From Acidobacteriota bacterium (GTDB lineage: Bacteria; Acidobacteriota; Terriglobia; Bryobacterales; Bryobacteraceae): a DNA stretch of 35,560 nt. A program made the position numbers and the translations under genes. The notes under the pieces were generated by a model. The model did not search any database, had not been told where the DNA came from, and was given only the letters and a program-made list of their open reading frames with translations. The DNA lies in NCBI GenBank assembly GCA_025350695.1, contig JANXXI010000055.1:1-35560 (forward strand). Reading direction: 5' to 3'. Shown here one piece after another: positions 1 through 6,537 of the stretch (the stretch's first letter is position 1; each line of letters begins with the position of its first letter).

Positions 1-43
1 TTTTCTTGTGAACATCAAATCCGATATAATCAATACTGTTCAT
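1..43 (-). CDS. IS110-family transposase, N-terminal fragment (runs off window)
   Basis: Only the first 14 codons are in the window, reading MNSIDYIGFDVHKK. This is the typical N-terminus of IS110-family transposases: a beta strand ending in the first catalytic Asp of the RuvC-like DEDD domain, then a conserved HKK. The ATG at 43 is preceded, five bases upstream, by a perfect AGGAGG (complement of 49-54), which fixes the start. These enzymes move a circular intermediate without terminal inverted repeats, guided in IS110 relatives by a structured RNA from the element's own non-coding end. The rest of the gene lies outside, so intactness cannot be judged. The family call rests on a short but characteristic stretch. 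Confidence 0.75.
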   Translation of the reverse strand, partial: MNSIDYIGFDVHKK

Positions 44-150
44 ACGAACCTCCTGTTGGTTGAGTCAGCCGGTGTCTGTCGGCTGCTCTTATTTTCTCCA
101 ACGGGAGGTCGTTTCAACTTTCCATTACTAGCATTAAATCAAGTCAGCGA
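44..150 (-). mobile_element. Non-coding left end of IS110 element, candidate bridge-RNA region
   Basis: This is the leader upstream of the transposase start. It contains the ribosome binding site and a perfect 6-bp stem-loop (CAGCCG at 66-71, eight-base loop, CGGCTG at 80-85). In IS110 elements the non-coding end next to the recombinase encodes the bridge RNA. The outer boundary of the element is not visible because the family lacks clear inverted repeats, so position 150 is an estimate. The bridge-RNA role is inferred from the family, not shown by sequence. Confidence 0.4.
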
Positions 151-213
151 TAGTCCCGCTAGAACCCTGAGTGAAGAGTGTTGAGGATGGGACTCATGAT
201 GGGCGGACGTCGG

Positions 214-1398
214 CTAAGATTTCCGTTTGAACAGATTGGAAAACATTCCGGAAAGGGAGGACTTGGCGAGCTTCGATTCCTGCTTGCCGAATATACTTTC
301 CGCGAGCGCCAATAAACTTTTTCCGAATGGGGTAGTGCTGGGAACGTGTTTTCCGTCGAGCAAGGCCCGTTGGACGGACTCAAAGTCACTTGGAATTAGC
401 TGGCGAACCTCCATTCTGAGGGCCATTTCGATCATGTCCTGACTGAGCCCAACGTTATCATCGTAGCGGTTGACAACGAGGCTAACCTTTTCAAGAGGGA
501 TGCGATTGGTTTCATAGTAACCGAGGATTCGCTGAGCGGATTGAAGCGCGGGCAACTCGTTCGTGGAAACCAGAATGATCTCGTCAGCCAGGCGCGCCAT
601 GCTGAGGTACCAATCCCCATAGGGAGCGCCAGCGTCAAGGACGATGGTTTCATATTGAGTGCGGGAGAACTGAATGAGTTGCCCGGCGTTCTTGAGGACA
701 AAGGGAATTTCCAGAACGTTTTCCGGAGGCAAGAGAACGTCGAGATTGTTGGACTGAACCACCAAGCCGCTCCAAATGCTGGCGTCCATTTCCGATTCGT
801 GGGCCATGGCGTCAACGAAGCTGAAGGTAGAACGAAGCTTGAGCAGGAACGAGATAGCGCCAGTGACGGGATCGAGATCGGCCAGAAGAGTCTTCTTCCC
901 CTTATTCAAACGTTTGGCGTGAATAGCCACGTTGGCGGCAACAGTGCTTGCGCCGCATGCGCCTTTGGCCGGCACGACACAGATAACTTTGCTGTTTTCC
1001 ACATTGGCGACGGTGGGATTTAACTTTTCGAGCCGTTCCATCACTTGCTGAAACTGGTCCGAAGAGAAGGGGCGAATTAGGAATTCGGCCGCTCCCTTAC
1101 GAAGGCACTGCAAAATTAGATCGGGATCGTTGTGGCCAAGCAGGGTTACAATCTGCAGGCTGGAGTTGATCGTCAACAGATCGGGAATACTGGCAAGAGC
1201 TTTGGAGGTATCGGCCTCCACATCGAGAAAACAGAGATTGGCTCCACCGTTTTGGCGTAGTTCAGTAATGCTTCGCGCGGTGGGATAGTTGCCCAGGTCG
1301 GTTACATTGGCCGAAACGTGCTGAGTGATGAAGTTCATCATGTCTCCTGACGTTTTAGGGTTCGGGCTGACGAGAATTATAGACCAACCCGAGTTCAC
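214..1398 (-). CDS. cpaE: CpaE/TadZ-like pilus-assembly ATPase with receiver-like N-terminal domain
   Basis: The 394-residue protein has a receiver-like alpha/beta domain over about residues 5-125 and a MinD/ParA-type P-loop ATPase domain over about 135-370. The Walker A region is KGACGAST (residues 145-152). It keeps the signature Lys145 but lacks the usual Lys before Ser/Thr, as in atypical TadZ/CpaE proteins. Such proteins sit at the inner membrane and localise the Tad/Flp pilus assembly machine at a pole. The start is a GTG at 1398, supported by AAGGAGG four bases upstream. No other tad genes are seen. The IS110 element begins just beyond the 3' end, so downstream partners may have been separated from it. 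A soluble MinD-like regulator unrelated to pili is the alternative. Confidence 0.72.
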   Translation of the reverse strand: MNSGWSIILVSPNPKTSGDMMNFITQHVSANVTDLGNYPTARSITELRQNGGANLCFLDVEADTSKALASIPDLLTINSSLQIVTLLGHNDPDLILQCLRKGAAEFLIRPFSSDQFQQVMERLEKLNPTVANVENSKVICVVPAKGACGASTVAANVAIHAKRLNKGKKTLLADLDPVTGAISFLLKLRSTFSFVDAMAHESEMDASIWSGLVVQSNNLDVLLPPENVLEIPFVLKNAGQLIQFSRTQYETIVLDAGAPYGDWYLSMARLADEIILVSTNELPALQSAQRILGYYETNRIPLEKVSLVVNRYDDNVGLSQDMIEMALRMEVRQLIPSDFESVQRALLDGKHVPSTTPFGKSLLALAESIFGKQESKLAKSSLSGMFSNLFKRKS

Positions 1399-1685
1399 AT
1401 GGCCTCCTTATCGGCGATTTGAGCAGTTAACTGACGGCTGGAATAGTGGCGGAGTGTGGAAACAAGGCTAGCGCGGATCGCCTCAAAATTCAAAGTGACG
1501 GCAACTTGAGATACGACTCGTTGTTGAAAAAAGTGAAAAATATAAGACTTAGTCACTAACCACTGTCCGAATGCAGACATTTGTGCGCACCCGCCCGCTC
1601 AATAAAACCCTTGGAGGCTCTTAAAACATGAGCGTACGGACCGATACTCAAACTCTTTTGTTCTTTTATCGGCAACACTCAATAA

Positions 1686-1702
1686 AAACATGAGACATGT
1701 TT
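1686..1702. promoter_or_regulatory. Perfect 7-bp palindrome, candidate operator
   Basis: AAACATG at 1686-1692 and CATGTTT at 1696-1702 are perfect inverted arms around AGA. The left arm with its flank recurs as AAAACATGAG at 1623-1632, so one full site and one half site lie 62 bases apart in the divergent promoter region. Dimeric LuxR-type regulators bind such sites, and the adjacent regulator is the obvious but unproven candidate. Confidence 0.4.
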
Positions 1703-1763
1703 GCTTGAGAAATAACTTAAACCTTAGGGGTGTGTGGTCGATATGCCATTTCAGGATGGGGAA

Positions 1764-1782
1764 CAGGATGTAAAACATCCTG
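1764..1782 (+). promoter_or_regulatory. 8-bp hairpin upstream of response regulator
   Basis: CAGGATGT (1764-1771) and ACATCCTG (1775-1782) form a perfect 8-bp stem with an AAA loop. No T-run follows, so it is not a standard terminator. It lies about 120 bases before the start codon and could be an operator or a leader-RNA hairpin. Confidence 0.35.
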
Positions 1783-1905
1783 AGTACAATTCCCTAACAA
1801 CTCTACCGCCGGCAGCCGCTTGCCCGGGTGATGCGGCGGTTCCATCGACTTGGCGTCCGACCTTAGCGAAGGGTGGCGAGAGTGGGTTTGAATAAGGAGA
1901 ATCAA

Positions 1906-2718
1906 ATGAGGCAAGAAGAAGCGTTTGGGACAGAATCATTGTTAACCATTCCGGTGTTTAGTATGCAGGCCCCGGCGATACCGCCGCAAAACATGCTGGC
2001 GCACACAGGACTGGTAGCCACTAACTTGGCGCAAAAAGTGGAAACAGGGCCGTTAGAGGCTGGATCGAAAAAGACGGTTTTGATCTGTGAAACGCAACCG
2101 ATCACGGCAGCGGGGCTTAGAAGCTTGTTGCAATTGTCTGGCGATCTGGAGCATTTGGCGAGCGTATCGACCCTGGAAGGGGCGAATGAGGTAATCAGAA
2201 CCCGTCAGCCGAATTTGGTGATCCTAGATAAGTCCCTGGGGATTCAAGCCGTCCTTGAATGGATTTCCCAAATCAAGCGCGGGGAATACAAAGGAATAGA
2301 GTTGATCCTTTGGGGAGTCTCGATTACGGAAGCTGAGGCGCTTCGCTTCCTGCAGGCTGGGGCGAAGGGCATCGTTCGCAAGACGTCGGACCCGGAAACG
2401 CTGATGGCTTGCCTTAAGGCAGTGGCTGCCGGTTCCAGTTGGATGGCAGACAGCGTCTTCCGTGAATCCAGCCGCATGGAACGATATTCGCGCAGTGAAC
2501 TCACCCCCCGGGAGCAACAAGTAATGGAACAGGTTGAGCAGGGTCTAAAGAACAAGGAAATAGCCAAGGAATTGGGAATTCGCCCGGGCACCGTTAAGAT
2601 CCACCTCAAGCACATTTTTGAGAAGACGGGAGTTCGGGGCCGGTATGGCCTGGCGTTGTCGGTAATGAAGGAAAAGGGTGTGATCGAAATGTCACAACCC
2701 GAGTTAGCCCGCCAATAG
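1906..2718 (+). CDS. LuxR/NarL-type response regulator
   Basis: The start is ATG 1906, six bases after AAGGAG (1894-1899). A GTG 33 bases upstream is in frame but has no such site. The 270-residue protein has an unstructured N-terminus of about 50 residues, a receiver-type domain (about 55-175) and a LuxR/GerE helix-turn-helix (about 196-260, beginning LTPREQQ and containing NKEIAKELGI and a TVKIHLKHIF recognition segment). Asp108 (ILDKS) is at the phosphoacceptor position. The usual pair of acidic residues at the end of the first strand is reduced to a single Glu (ICETQP), so metal binding and phosphorylation may be weak. No histidine kinase is adjacent. It probably regulates the divergent pilus ATPase gene or itself. 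Confidence 0.85.
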   Translation: MRQEEAFGTESLLTIPVFSMQAPAIPPQNMLAHTGLVATNLAQKVETGPLEAGSKKTVLICETQPITAAGLRSLLQLSGDLEHLASVSTLEGANEVIRTRQPNLVILDKSLGIQAVLEWISQIKRGEYKGIELILWGVSITEAEALRFLQAGAKGIVRKTSDPETLMACLKAVAAGSSWMADSVFRESSRMERYSRSELTPREQQVMEQVEQGLKNKEIAKELGIRPGTVKIHLKHIFEKTGVRGRYGLALSVMKEKGVIEMSQPELARQ

Positions 2719-3094
2719 CCTGGGCAATGCGTTGCCGGAACGAAGATTGGGGTACCGAAATTGGAGGGCTGCCTCACTCGACTCGTTGTGGTCAAGCTAC
2801 TTGCATTTTAAGGTCCTGTAACAAATAGGCAAATTAGATTCTGTTTGTCTCTCGTCAACTGGCGGGCCAGATTTGGGGGACGTCTAACTTTTCATTTTTT
2901 TGTGGCTCGAAGTGTCGTGCCTTCATTTTTTGTACCTCTCCATTCCAGGCTGGGGCCCTTTGCTCCAGCCCATTTTTTGCAAGATTATCCCCTAAGAACA
3001 ATTCGGTGTTGGCATTTAGTTGCGATGTTGCCCAACGCAGACGTTGCGATTGTAAAGCAAGGCAGTAGAATCCAGTTTGCTATTCTAAAGCTCA
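2719..3094 (+). other. 376-base spacer with terminator
   Basis: No convincing protein-coding gene is seen. ORFs here lack ribosome binding sites and family resemblance. The stretch is T-rich in its second half, with several runs of six to seven T. It contains the intrinsic terminator described separately, 230 bases downstream of the regulator's stop codon. A TTGCAT box at 2801 could belong to a promoter for an independent short transcript ending at the terminator, but no good -10 box follows. Confidence 0.5.
2948..2978 (+). terminator. Intrinsic (rho-independent) terminator
   Basis: GGCTGGGGC (2948-2956) pairs with GCTCCAGCC (2962-2970) as a 9-bp stem with one G-U pair and a CCTTT loop, followed after two bases by six T (2973-2978). 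This is a textbook terminator on the plus strand. It would end the response-regulator transcript or a short RNA made in the spacer. Confidence 0.75.
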
Positions 3095-4774
3095 GTGCAT
3101 TCCTGGAAACGCTTTTCAATGGCGGCTTTGCCCATGTTAGTTTTATTGGGCGCTGCGACGAATCCTCCTCGTTTGGTGGACATCCTTTCAACCGAACTCG
3201 ATCGGAACGTGAAGATCTTAAAGGAGAAAGGAGATCCTCCTCCATACTTCGCCGCTTACGAGGTGACTGAGGAGCAGTCGGAAGCTCTTTCGGCGTCCGG
3301 CGGCGCGGTGGTCAACCGGTCGTCGAACAACAGCCGGACACTGGACGTTACTGTGCGAGTCGGCACGGTGCAGTTCGATAACTTCCATCGCAATCCACGA
3401 GACCCTGCCTATTTCACTGGTGGGATCCCAGTTTCGGTCGACAACAATCCCGACGCCATCAAGCGGTATCTGTGGGAAGAGACGGATCGGGTTTACCGCG
3501 CTTCGTCCCAGCGACTTTTGAGATTGCGCACGGATCAAGAAACCAAAGCAAAGCCAGACGATCCTTCGGGGGATTTTTCTTCAGCCGAGCCAGAAACCAA
3601 GTCCGCGCCGCCTGCTAAACTGACGTTCTCGGCCGCCACTTGGGAGCCCAAAGTGAAGGCTTGGTCGCGGATGTTTACGCTGTATCCGGAAATTCTCAAT
3701 AGCAGGGTTTCGGTTACCGGACAACGGGAGACCAAATATTTTGTGAACACGGAAGGGGCGAAGCTTGAATTTGGGCGCCAGTTTGCGCGCGTTTCCATAA
3801 GTGCGAGAGCCAAGCATGTCGATGGCATGGATCTGGTTGCGACGGAAACCTTTGAAGGTGAGACCGCCGACCGTCTGCCTAAGGACGAAATCATCAAAGC
3901 TGCCGTGGACAAAACAGCATCTGACGTGATTGCTCTGCTAAAAGCTCCCGAGACGGAACCATTCGTGGGTCCGGCGATTTTGTCGGGGCGCGCGAGCGGT
4001 GTATTCTTCCACGAAATTTTTGGCCATCGCATAGAGGGCCATCGCCAAAAAGATGAAGGTGAGGGCCAAACTTTCACCAAGAGTGTCGGGAATAGTGTGC
4101 TGCCCAATTTCCTTTCGATAGTTTTTGATCCCACTCGACATCGTTTGGCCAACACGGATCTGTATGGTTGGTTTGATTATGATGATGAAGGCGTGAAGGC
4201 TCGGCCGGTGACGTTGGTTGAAAAAGGGATTTTGAAAACGTTTCTGTTATCGCGTTCGCCTATCCAAGGTTTTCCGGCATCGAACGGACATGGCAGGCGG
4301 CAGGCGGGAGCGGAAATCGTTTCCCGACAATCGAATCTAATTGTTGAGTCGTCAAAGAAAGTTACGATAAAGCAGCTTCGGCAGATGTTGTTGGATGAAG
4401 TAACGAAGCAGAAGAAGCCGTATGGCCTTTATTTTGAAAAAGTGACTGGCGGCTTTACCACGACTGGTCGACAGGGGCTGCAGGCTTTCTCGGTAATGCC
4501 ATTAATTGTGTACCGTGTTTACGCTGATGGACGTTCGGACGAACTGGTGCGGGGCGTGGATATTGTAGGCACTCCACTTTCGAGTTTTGCGAAGATACTA
4601 GCCACCTCCGATACCCAGGAAGTGTTTAACGGGTTCTGCGGAGCGGAGTCAGGTTCGGTGCCGGTGTCCGCTATCTCCCCAGCTATTTTGGTTTCCGAAA
4701 TCGAAGTGCAGAAGAGAAGCCGATCGAGGGATTTGCGGCCACTGCTCAGCCGACCTGAAGGAGCTGTTAAATAA
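3095..4774 (+). CDS. Exported TldD-like metalloprotease (active subunit)
   Basis: This is a TldD/PmbA-family protein of 559 residues. The family's cytosolic TldD/TldE heterodimer is a zinc protease acting on unfolded or modified peptides. The catalytic motif is HEIFGH (His306, Glu307, His311), followed by RIEGHRQKDEG, which matches the TldD HExxxH site. The C-terminal half carries the family's beta-rich fold (VTGGFTTTG, LVRGVDIVGTPLSSFAKI). Unlike classical TldD, it begins with a basic n-region and hydrophobic core (WKRFSMAALPMLVLLGAAT), a probable signal peptide, and has a proline-rich insert near residues 150-170. The start is GTG 3095 because it gives the complete signal peptide, but its ribosome binding site is weak and ATG 3119 is possible. 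It overlaps the next gene by one base. Confidence 0.82.
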   Translation: MHSWKRFSMAALPMLVLLGAATNPPRLVDILSTELDRNVKILKEKGDPPPYFAAYEVTEEQSEALSASGGAVVNRSSNNSRTLDVTVRVGTVQFDNFHRNPRDPAYFTGGIPVSVDNNPDAIKRYLWEETDRVYRASSQRLLRLRTDQETKAKPDDPSGDFSSAEPETKSAPPAKLTFSAATWEPKVKAWSRMFTLYPEILNSRVSVTGQRETKYFVNTEGAKLEFGRQFARVSISARAKHVDGMDLVATETFEGETADRLPKDEIIKAAVDKTASDVIALLKAPETEPFVGPAILSGRASGVFFHEIFGHRIEGHRQKDEGEGQTFTKSVGNSVLPNFLSIVFDPTRHRLANTDLYGWFDYDDEGVKARPVTLVEKGILKTFLLSRSPIQGFPASNGHGRRQAGAEIVSRQSNLIVESSKKVTIKQLRQMLLDEVTKQKKPYGLYFEKVTGGFTTTGRQGLQAFSVMPLIVYRVYADGRSDELVRGVDIVGTPLSSFAKILATSDTQEVFNGFCGAESGSVPVSAISPAILVSEIEVQKRSRSRDLRPLLSRPEGAVK

Positions 4775-6528
4775 TGAAGCTCTCTCTGATTCTACTTACA
4801 ACGTGCCTGGTGAACGCACAGGCTCCAAGCGACGACGTGGTGTTGAAGGCGATGTCGGACGAACTAACGCGCTCTCTCCAGATTCGAGTCCCTGGCGCAA
4901 ACCCCTATCCGCCTTATTACATTGAATACGGGGCAGAGCGGACCAATACATTTAATGTATCAGCGACTTTGGGCGGATTGGTTCGTTCCTCGAGCACCCA
5001 ATCTTTCACGCCGCGTTTGTTTTTGCGCGTTGGTTCTCCCAAGTTGGACAATACTAATTCGGTGTATACAGATCGTCAAGTAGCAGGTGGCTATGACGGA
5101 GGCCAGTGGGCATATGACGCCGGCTACGATCTAATTCGACAGCAATATTGGCTAGCGACTGACCGAGTCTATAAGTCGGCGGTGGAAGCGCTTAACCGGA
5201 AAACAGCCGACCTCAAGGATGTCAATCAGAGCGAGCCGTTGAATGAATTCGCGGCGGCTAAGCCGGTGGTGAAGATTCTGCCCGAAGTTGTTTATAAGGT
5301 AGACGAATCTAAATGGAGATCGAAAGTTGTGGAGTGGTCGAAAATCTTTTTGAATTATCCGGAGATTTTGCATTCAACAGTAGATTTCGATGTGGTTGCC
5401 GATACTGCTTACTACGTAAATAGCGAGGGGTCAAAAAATCGGATCCCCGAAAGCGCCTTTCATCTGCGAGCCAAAACGCAGACGCAAGCTGCTGACGGAA
5501 CGACGATTTGGGACTATGTTGCTATTTGCGCGGAACAAGAATCGGCCCTGTCGACGGATGCAGAGATTCGTAAAGCTTTGCTTGAAGTTGCCGAAAATAC
5601 AAAGGCGATGAGCGTGGCGAAAGTGGGCGAGGCTTACACTGGTCCTGTGCTGTTTGAACCGCGTGCCGCGGCTCAGTTATTGGCGCAGGTATTTGGTCAT
5701 GAGCTAAAAACAAGCCGCGCGCCGGTGCTTCCGCCTGGACGGCAATTTGCTTTTCCGCAGAGTGAATGGAGTTCACGAATTGGAGCTAGGGTGTTACCTG
5801 ATTTTTTCAATGTGAAGGATGTTCCGCGGAAGTTTTTCCCGGATGGCAAACCATATTTGGGGAACTACGATGTGGATCTGGAAGGTCTGGAGCCCGAGCC
5901 ACTCTCTCTGATTGAAAAAGGCGTCCTTAAGACGCAGCTGTATACGCGGCAGCCGGTTCGAGGCCACGAAGAGTCGAACGCCCGCGCCCGGTTTCCCGGG
6001 GAGTTTGGGGCGAAGACCGCTTTCATGAGTAACGTTGAAGTGAGTGTCAGCGAATCAAAACCGCTGTCGGCGTTGAAGGCGCAACTGATCGATCTTACCA
6101 AGCAACGTGGCAAAACCTATGGGATTCTGGTGCGCAAATTGGATTATCCATCGGCGGCAGGTGGAGAGGAGCGTCAAAGGGTTTCGCAATTGTCGCGTTC
6201 GCAGCCTGGGGCCTTTCAATTTAGCTTGCCGCTGTTGATCTATAAGGTTTATCCGGATGGTCGCGAGGAGTTGATTCGTGGGGTGCGGTTTCGGAATCTG
6301 ACTTGGCGCTCTCTGCGGGACGTCATGGCTGCTTCGAGCGAGACGAACCTATTTTCTTACTACGCTACTTCCGCGCCGCTTTCTGCTGGAGGTGGCGGCG
6401 GGTATATGAATGGGGTTTCAATTGAAGCTCCCGGTTTGCTGTTCGACGAACTGGAACTGGAGCAACCGCAGAGCGATAAGCCCAGGGCTCCAGTGGTTCC
6501 GCCGCCACCTTACGAGACGTCGAACTAA
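4774..6528 (+). CDS. Exported TldE/PmbA-like protein lacking the metal-binding motif
   Basis: This 584-residue paralogue of the preceding gene starts at an ATG overlapping its stop (TAATG), with AAGGAG ten bases upstream, so the two are translationally coupled. A signal peptide is clear (MKLSLILLTTCLVNAQA, likely cleaved after NAQA). It aligns along the upstream protein, sharing YPEIL, KYFVN/AYYVN, the SLIEKGVLKTQL type segment, VYPDGREELIRGVRF and a C-terminal glycine-rich stretch. Where the partner has HEIFGH, this one reads AQVFGH (residues 304-309), so the first His and the catalytic Glu are gone. This mirrors TldD/TldE, where TldE is the non-catalytic subunit. Inference: the pair forms an exported, probably periplasmic, heterodimeric protease. 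Confidence 0.78.
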   Translation: MKLSLILLTTCLVNAQAPSDDVVLKAMSDELTRSLQIRVPGANPYPPYYIEYGAERTNTFNVSATLGGLVRSSSTQSFTPRLFLRVGSPKLDNTNSVYTDRQVAGGYDGGQWAYDAGYDLIRQQYWLATDRVYKSAVEALNRKTADLKDVNQSEPLNEFAAAKPVVKILPEVVYKVDESKWRSKVVEWSKIFLNYPEILHSTVDFDVVADTAYYVNSEGSKNRIPESAFHLRAKTQTQAADGTTIWDYVAICAEQESALSTDAEIRKALLEVAENTKAMSVAKVGEAYTGPVLFEPRAAAQLLAQVFGHELKTSRAPVLPPGRQFAFPQSEWSSRIGARVLPDFFNVKDVPRKFFPDGKPYLGNYDVDLEGLEPEPLSLIEKGVLKTQLYTRQPVRGHEESNARARFPGEFGAKTAFMSNVEVSVSESKPLSALKAQLIDLTKQRGKTYGILVRKLDYPSAAGGEERQRVSQLSRSQPGAFQFSLPLLIYKVYPDGREELIRGVRFRNLTWRSLRDVMAASSETNLFSYYATSAPLSAGGGGGYMNGVSIEAPGLLFDELELEQPQSDKPRAPVVPPPPYETSN

Positions 6529-6537
6529 GACGCATCC

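Larger units (their letters stand above)
1399..1905. other. Divergent intergenic spacer with repeats and palindromes
   Basis: This 507-base spacer separates the cpaE-like gene (minus) from the response-regulator gene (plus). I see no convincing gene. It holds two copies of CTCAATAAAA (1598-1607, 1678-1687), two copies of AAAACATGAG (1623-1632, 1685-1694), a perfect palindrome (1686-1702), an 8-bp hairpin (1764-1782) and a GC-rich inverted segment near 1803-1837. A 21-codon ORF from ATG 1628, behind GGAGG, could be a leader peptide but has no other support. No known riboswitch was recognised. Confidence 0.6.

Noticed and set aside
1395-1580. 61-codon minus-strand ORF directly upstream of the cpaE-like gene
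   Set aside because: It has no family resemblance and no ribosome binding site. Its end simply contains the ribosome binding site of the next gene, so it is most likely leader sequence.
1628-1693. 21-codon ORF behind GGAGG in the divergent spacer
   Set aside because: The Shine-Dalgarno spacing is long, the peptide has no recognisable feature, and its end overlaps the palindrome.
1795-1870. Possible cyclic-di-GMP (GEMM) riboswitch before the response regulator
   Set aside because: The stretch is GC-rich and can fold, but the conserved GEMM core sequences are absent on both strands.
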